Assembly (NCBI GenBank): GCA_002398485.1
Contig: DGYV01000041.1
Span: 8,717 to 37,129, forward strand
Direction: 5' to 3'
From: Peptococcaceae bacterium UBA4997
GTDB lineage: Bacteria > Bacillota > Dehalobacteriia > UBA4068 > UBA4997
Length of the DNA: 28,413 bases
Of the stretch, positions 24,677-28,413 are shown in pieces. The position numbers and the translations under genes are program-made. How positions within the stretch are numbered: position 1 is the first letter of the stretch; every line of letters starts with the position of its first letter. The notes beneath the pieces are model-generated. The model saw only the letters and a program-made list of their open reading frames with translations. It was not told the DNA's origin and did not search any database.

Positions 24677-25000
24677 ATGTTTGAACAATACAAAGAAATT
24701 GCCGAAATCTGCAAAGCCCTTTCTGACTCTAACCGCCTGATGATCTTAGATATGCTTTCCGAAGGTGAGCTTTGCGCTTGTAAAATTTTAGAGAAGTTTC
24801 AAATCACCCAGCCCACCCTTTCCCACCACATGAAATCCTTGTGCCAATGCGGCCTGGTTGAAAGCCATAAAGTAGGCAAATGGACGCATTACAATATAAA
24901 TCAAGCTAAGTTTAAGGAATTTTACGCGGTTTTAATGGCTATGACTTCATTTAAACAGCCCCAAAAACCTGAAGGAGGTAATTGCAAATGCAAACCTTAA
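24677..25000 (+). CDS. arsR: ArsR-family metalloid-responsive repressor
   Basis: 107-residue winged-helix repressor. Cys33 and Cys35 in ELCACKIL match the ELCxC arsenite/antimonite-sensing motif of the alpha-3 helix, and TQPTLSHHMKSLCQCGLVE is the recognition helix region. The tail is GGNCKCKP, an additional CxC pair (Cys103, 105) that could bind metal. Binding of As(III)/Sb(III) normally releases the operator. Start at ATG 24677 behind GGGAGGT; the GTG at 24662 falls within the operator. Its stop overlaps the next gene by 13 bases. Confidence 0.93.
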   Translation: MFEQYKEIAEICKALSDSNRLMILDMLSEGELCACKILEKFQITQPTLSHHMKSLCQCGLVESHKVGKWTHYNINQAKFKEFYAVLMAMTSFKQPQKPEGGNCKCKP

Positions 25001-26001
25001 GTTTATTCTGGGATTTTTTCCAATATCAGTTTTTAGGTATGCAATGGCTGAACAAGCTGGTAGGTAAAATGCTTACTGCTTTTGGTATGTCTACAGATAG
25101 CCGCTTAACAGGCAGCCTGCAATTCTTTATTTACGATACTATAAAAATATTTATTCTTTTGTGCAGCCTTATTTTTATTATTTCATATATCCAAAGCTAT
25201 TTCCCACCCGAAAAAACCAAACAGATATTAGGCAAGTTCAAAGGCATTTCAGCCAATATTTTAGGTGCGCTTTTGGGTACGGTAACACCTTTTTGCAGTT
25301 GCTCCTCTATCCCTTTGTTTATAGGCTTCAGCAGTGCGGGCGTACCTATAGGCGTATCCTTTTCCTTCCTCATTTCCTCTCCTTTAGTAGATTTAGGAGC
25401 ATTTATTCTTTTAACCAGCATATTCGGAGGCAAAATAGCTGTTGTTTATGTGCTGGTTGGGCTTATTTTGGCTGTGTTCGGCGGCATGCTGATAGATAAA
25501 TTAAAAATGAGTGACCAAATAGAGGATTATATCAAAAATATCCAAAACAATATCGATATAACTCTGCCTGACCTAACTAAAAAAGATCGTGCCATATATG
25601 CCAAAACCCAGATGCAGCAAACCTTCAAAAAGGTATTCCCTTATGTGCTTATAGGTGTAGGCATTGGCTCCCTAATCCATAACTGGATACCGCAAAGCTT
25701 TGTGGAAAATGTTCTGGGCAGCGGCAACCCCTTTTCCGTACTTTTGGCAACCCTTATTGGTATGCCCATGTATGCAGATATTTTCGGCTCTATACCCATT
25801 GCGGAAGCACTTTATTATAAAGGTGCGGGATTAGGTACTATTTTATCCTTCATGATGGCCGTAACAGCACTTTCCCTGCCCTCGGTAATAATGCTCAGAA
25901 ACGCCATCAAACCCAAACTTTTAGCTACCTTTGTAGCCATTGTAGGTATTGGTATTATCATCATAGGCTACTTTTTTAACTTTACTCAATTTTTATTTTA
26001 A
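24988..26001 (+). CDS. ArsP-like permease (DUF318 / putative permease family)
   Basis: 337-residue membrane protein with about eight hydrophobic segments in two homologous halves separated by a charged cytosolic loop (about 170-205, KMSDQIEDYIKNIQNNID). The family motif TPFCSCSSIPLFIGF lies near residue 100-115 and the counterpart GMPMYADIFGSIPIAEAL near 255-272. ArsP-type members export trivalent organoarsenicals; the DUF318 family also has members with unknown substrates. Start at ATG 24988, 8 bases after GGAGGT, within the end of arsR, so translation is coupled. The thioredoxin-like gene follows after 28 bases. ArsR-permease-thioredoxin order supports metalloid export. Confidence 0.85.
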   Translation: MQTLSLFWDFFQYQFLGMQWLNKLVGKMLTAFGMSTDSRLTGSLQFFIYDTIKIFILLCSLIFIISYIQSYFPPEKTKQILGKFKGISANILGALLGTVTPFCSCSSIPLFIGFSSAGVPIGVSFSFLISSPLVDLGAFILLTSIFGGKIAVVYVLVGLILAVFGGMLIDKLKMSDQIEDYIKNIQNNIDITLPDLTKKDRAIYAKTQMQQTFKKVFPYVLIGVGIGSLIHNWIPQSFVENVLGSGNPFSVLLATLIGMPMYADIFGSIPIAEALYYKGAGLGTILSFMMAVTALSLPSVIMLRNAIKPKLLATFVAIVGIGIIIIGYFFNFTQFLF

Positions 26002-26029
26002 GTTTTTATTTTAAGGAGGTAATATTAAA

Positions 26030-26266
26030 ATGATGGAAATCAAAATACTTGGTTCAGGCTGTAAAAAATGCCAAGAAACCAAAGCAGTAGTGGATAAGGT
26101 AATTGCCGAACTTGGCTGTGAAGCCAATATTGAAAAGGTAGAGGATTTTGCTAAAATCGCTTCTTACGGTGTAATGCAAACACCTGCTGTAGTAGTTAAC
26201 GGCAAGGTAAAAATAGTTGGCAAAGTACCCACTCCTGCCGAAGTAATGAGTGTACTTGAACCCTAA
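26030..26266 (+). CDS. Small thioredoxin-like redox protein (redox-active disulfide protein 2 type)
   Basis: 78-residue glutaredoxin/thioredoxin-fold protein: IKILGSGCKKCQETKAVVDK with the CKKC active site (Cys11, Cys14), then MQTPAVVVNGKVKIVGKVP with the cis-Pro segment. The family is often encoded next to DUF318/ArsP permeases. Presumed role is thiol exchange for the metalloid or for the transporter; this is inference from context. AAGGAGGT precedes the ATG pair at 26030/26033; either ATG is possible. Confidence 0.9.
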   Translation: MMEIKILGSGCKKCQETKAVVDKVIAELGCEANIEKVEDFAKIASYGVMQTPAVVVNGKVKIVGKVPTPAEVMSVLEP

Positions 26267-26302
26267 AAACAAACCTAAAAAATGCTAAAGGAGGCTGTTT
26301 TT

Positions 26303-26626
26303 ATGAGAATGCTTGCAGAATTTTTCCCTGAATTTGCGGAAAAACTGGATGAGCTGGATACCCTTTATAACGAAAAACGCCTGATCGATGAAAAAACTTA
26401 CCAATTTATTTGTTTTGCCCTTTCCATAAAGGGCCGCTCTAAACCTTGCGTACTCAAGCATTTTAAAGGTGCTTTAGAAGCAGGCGCCACAGTGGAAGAA
26501 CTAACTTATATTTTGGCACTCACCATGCGTGAAGCCGCAGGCGCCGATGATTGCTGGACTCATGATGTAATAGGTAATTGGCAGGAAATAATCAAAGGTA
26601 ATATCAGCTGCAATTGCCAAAAATAA
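26303..26626 (+). CDS. AhpD/carboxymuconolactone decarboxylase-like protein
   Basis: 107-residue all-alpha protein of the AhpD-like/CMD family: LIDEKTYQFICFALSIKGRS, PCVLKHFKGALEAGATVEEL and EAAGADDCW. The usual AhpD CxxC-x3-H motif reads Ser46-x-x-Cys49-x3-His53, so the resolving cysteine is missing and AhpD-type disulfide chemistry is doubtful. The tail ISCNCQK has a CxC pair like ArsR's tail. Start at ATG 26303 after AAGGAGG; an ATG at 26282 would overlap the ribosome site. Last gene of the arsR operon. Confidence 0.82.
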   Translation: MRMLAEFFPEFAEKLDELDTLYNEKRLIDEKTYQFICFALSIKGRSKPCVLKHFKGALEAGATVEELTYILALTMREAAGADDCWTHDVIGNWQEIIKGNISCNCQK

Positions 26627-26670
26627 TAATACTTTAATTTTTATAAAGCTTGGTCTTTTATTTAAACAAC

Positions 26671-26700
26671 CAAAAAGTGCGGTATATACCGCACTTTTTG
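26671..26700. terminator. Bidirectional terminator of the arsR operon and the ArsS-like gene
   Basis: Perfect palindrome: CAAAAAGTGCGGTAT and its complement in direct continuation (26671-26700), a 15-bp arm with A/T ends, followed by TTTTTA on the plus strand. It separates convergent genes. Confidence 0.9.
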
Positions 26701-26744
26701 GCTTTTTATAGTTGTTTATATATATTATCAAAAGCTAAACGGCT

Positions 26745-27626
26745 TTAGGCCTTATCGGCCGTACAGGCAAAACAATGGCTCGCTACCCGGATCGGCCGTG
26801 AACAAAGCAAGCCATGCCGGTAAAACCTGATATTGCTAATATCCGCTCTTATAGCCAACGCAATGTCAGCACTATATTCACAGTCGAAAATACTGCCATC
26901 CGCAGCCACAAAAATTTGGTTAAGACAGCATAAGTCATTTACTCTTTCCGCATTGAAGGCATCCTGCAAAAGCGCATTATAAGTATTCCTGGCTTCTTCT
27001 CCCTTAAGATGAGTTTTAGCAAAACAACCTACGGGAGAATTGGCAGCCACAAGCAGCTTGCTGAATTTAATGCGCCAAGTTTTTTCAAGCTCTTGCCTGC
27101 ATTGTTTTTCCAGCTTGGCCTGCGCTGCGGGCAAAGTTGCGGAATTAGGCTTGTAGAACAGATCCAGTTCCAAATCTTCCTCCATGCCATAACCTGCGGC
27201 GTTCAGCTTTTTTAAGGCCAATATGGTTTTTTGGTAAAGCTCGCTTGTCTTCAAGGTTTCGGCATCAGCCTCAACAAAAGGAAAATTTATAACTAGGGCA
27301 ACCTTATGCTCAAGCAAAAGCTCAAGCAGGTTTTCCGCTTCCTTCAACAATAAAACTTCGGGGTTGATGTGCAAAATTATCCTTCTATCCAAAGTTGCGG
27401 CCTTATTGATTATGGCCAACAATTCAGGATGTTGTTTTGGGGCTTTGTTTCTAAGCTCAAGCGTAGTAAAATGATAATCCTGCAAAGCCACCAAACAATC
27501 CTCCACTACTTCGGGGCTCATCATTTCATCATCCGCTGTACCTGCCAAATCTATTTGCATTTTTACTATATCCCTGCTGGTAAGCGTACCCAAGCCCGCC
27601 TCGGCAATCTTATTATAGAATTCCAT
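26745..27626 (-). CDS. ArsS-like (radical SAM/Cys-rich, DUF3641) protein lacking the radical-SAM motif
   Basis: 293-residue protein similar in layout to ArsS-type radical SAM/Cys-rich proteins. It opens FYNKIAEAGLGTLTSRDIVK then MQIDLAG, where the family has ...LQVNVG followed by CNxxCxHC, but continues directly with TADDEMMSPE: the CxxxCxxC loop is gone with the frame intact. Further family-like parts are present: LKKLNAAGYG, LELDLFYKPNSATLPAAQ with AKLEKQC, SPVGCF, DGSIFDCEY and CFACTA. The GGAPE motif is changed (NKAPKQHPEL) and the end stops at CTADKA, without the family's GSSC end. Cys pairs near 234-235 and 285/288 could still bind a cluster or metal. GGGAGGAATAAT precedes ATG 27626. 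Convergent with the arsR operon. Family assignment is from memory of motifs. Confidence 0.65.
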   Translation of the reverse strand: MEFYNKIAEAGLGTLTSRDIVKMQIDLAGTADDEMMSPEVVEDCLVALQDYHFTTLELRNKAPKQHPELLAIINKAATLDRRIILHINPEVLLLKEAENLLELLLEHKVALVINFPFVEADAETLKTSELYQKTILALKKLNAAGYGMEEDLELDLFYKPNSATLPAAQAKLEKQCRQELEKTWRIKFSKLLVAANSPVGCFAKTHLKGEEARNTYNALLQDAFNAERVNDLCCLNQIFVAADGSIFDCEYSADIALAIRADISNIRFYRHGLLCSRPIRVASHCFACTADKA

Positions 27627-27769
27627 ATTATTCCTCCCAGCTTTTTATTAATTATTATTAAATAACCGTATCATCAATCATTTGAATACGTTATTGTATC
27701 CCAAACAATTATAACACAAGTTAAATTTGTTGATAAGAGGTATAGAATAAATTTTTCAGCAAAACAAAA

Positions 27770-27807
27770 AACCGTTTCAGCATGGCTAAAAGCCCGTTGA
27801 AACGGTT
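27770..27807 (-). terminator. Terminator of the SLH-domain gene
   Basis: AACCGTTTCA (27770-27779) pairs with TGAAACGGTT (27798-27807), 18-base loop; on the minus strand TTTTTTGTTTTG follows. 33 bases past the stop. Confidence 0.8.
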
Positions 27808-27840
27808 CTATTTTAAATTCAAACTTACCCCAAATATAAA

Positions 27841-28413
27841 CTAATATAAACCATAAAGTATTTTGGCTATTTCCGCCCTGGTTATATTTTTCTGAGGAGC
27901 TATGCTGCCATCGCTGTAACCACCAACTATACCCAGGCTTACCAGAGTATTTATATGTTCTGCCGCCCAAGCCGGTATTTTTGCGCTATCAGTAAAATTA
28001 TGCTGGGTTATGGTATAACCTTTAGCCAGGGAACGTCCTATCACCGTCATTACTTCACTTCTTACAATACTGGCTTTGGGATTAAACAAGGTTTTACCGT
28101 TCACCGTACTGCCCTGCATAATGCCCGCTTTATAAACAGCTTTCACAGCCCCCAAAGCCCAGGCCGGAATATCCACCGCATCGCTATAAGGCAATTTTAC
28201 TTCCGCTTCCGTATCCAACCCCAGGTAACGTGCCATGATAACGGCAAATTCCATGCGGCTTAAATTACGGGAAGGCGCAAATATCAAGCTGCCCGAGGCA
28301 TCTGTTTCCCCTTTTATTACAGATTTTGCAGCCATAAAATCAATATAGCTTGCGGCCCAATGATTAGCCGTATCCGTAAATTGAGAGCTTGCCGAGCCGT
28401 TAACGCTGATATT
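27841..28413 (-). CDS. Surface protein with three C-terminal SLH domains (5'-truncated by window edge)
   Basis: The frame is open through the window edge at 28413, so only the C-terminal 190 residues are seen. Three S-layer homology domains: the first from FTDTANHWAASYIDFMAAKS to LSRMEFAVIMARYLG, the second from YSDAVDIPAWALGAVKAVYK to VRSEVMTVIGRSLA, the third from FTDSAKIPAWAAEHINTLVS to ITRAEIAKILYGLY. SLH triplets bind pyruvylated secondary cell-wall polymer or peptidoglycan, anchoring the protein outside the cell. Upstream of the triplet is Ser/Gly/Asn-rich (NGSASSQ), probably a linker. The internal ATG at 28335 is not the start. The exported function is unknown. Confidence 0.92.
   Translation of the reverse strand, partial: NISVNGSASSQFTDTANHWAASYIDFMAAKSVIKGETDASGSLIFAPSRNLSRMEFAVIMARYLGLDTEAEVKLPYSDAVDIPAWALGAVKAVYKAGIMQGSTVNGKTLFNPKASIVRSEVMTVIGRSLAKGYTITQHNFTDSAKIPAWAAEHINTLVSLGIVGGYSDGSIAPQKNITRAEIAKILYGLY

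Noticed and set aside
27674..27970. 98-codon minus-strand frame overlapping the SLH gene end
   Set aside because: It overlaps the third SLH domain and the terminator in another frame.

Overview
The window looks like chromosome of an anaerobic, endospore-forming Firmicute of moderately low GC (Clostridia or a spore-forming Negativicute; the sequence does not settle which). Spore-specific genes (yabP, yabQ, cotJA-cotJB-cotJC), an NAD-linked trimeric [FeFe] hydrogenase, a selenoprotein and an S-layer homology protein support this. A TolC-like protein and SLH domains would suit a diderm Firmicute, but both also occur in monoderm clostridia.

Region 1 (1-5727, minus strand): the conserved growth/sporulation block mazG - hup - rqcP - [hemolysin III gene inserted on the plus strand] - yabP - yabQ - small HTH gene - divIC - yabR - ppx. 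It links nucleotide-pool cleaning, nucleoid packing, ribosome rescue, spore envelope assembly and septum formation.

Region 2 (5728-9463): a decayed EamA-type transporter, a strong bidirectional terminator, a HesB/IscA-like selenoprotein gene that ordinary ORF calling misses because of an in-frame UGA (with a SECIS-like hairpin), a cytoplasmic Cu/Zn-SOD-like gene, and two integral membrane protein genes, one of them PAP2-like.

Region 3 (9464-14992): a four-gene envelope efflux operon on the minus strand (lipoprotein membrane-fusion protein, two ABC-2 permeases, TolC-like protein) with no ATPase gene, and a divergent TetR-family regulator.

Region 4 (14993-16868): a gene graveyard. It holds a 47-residue secreted peptide, a lipoprotein gene broken by a frameshift in the poly-A after its start plus three in-frame stops, and two smaller decayed reading frames.

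Region 5 (16869-18253): the cotJABC spore-coat operon with manganese-catalase-like CotJC.

Region 6 (18254-23680): hydC-hydB-hydA for a soluble multimeric [FeFe] hydrogenase. HydB is a 1031-residue fusion of a NuoF-like NADH/FMN module with a GltD/NfnB-like flavoprotein module, which suggests an extra pyridine-nucleotide site. Almost 1 kb of AT-rich non-coding DNA follows, with a perfect 16-bp inverted repeat.

Region 7 (24610-27626): an ArsR-regulated operon (ArsR, ArsP-like permease, thioredoxin-like protein, AhpD-like protein) with a clear promoter and a perfect operator palindrome. It converges on an ArsS-like gene whose product lacks the radical-SAM CxxxCxxC motif. The window ends inside a gene encoding three C-terminal SLH domains.

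The best candidates for new biology are the ArsS-like protein without its radical-SAM motif beside the ArsR operon, the HesB-like selenoprotein, and the HydB-GltD fusion.
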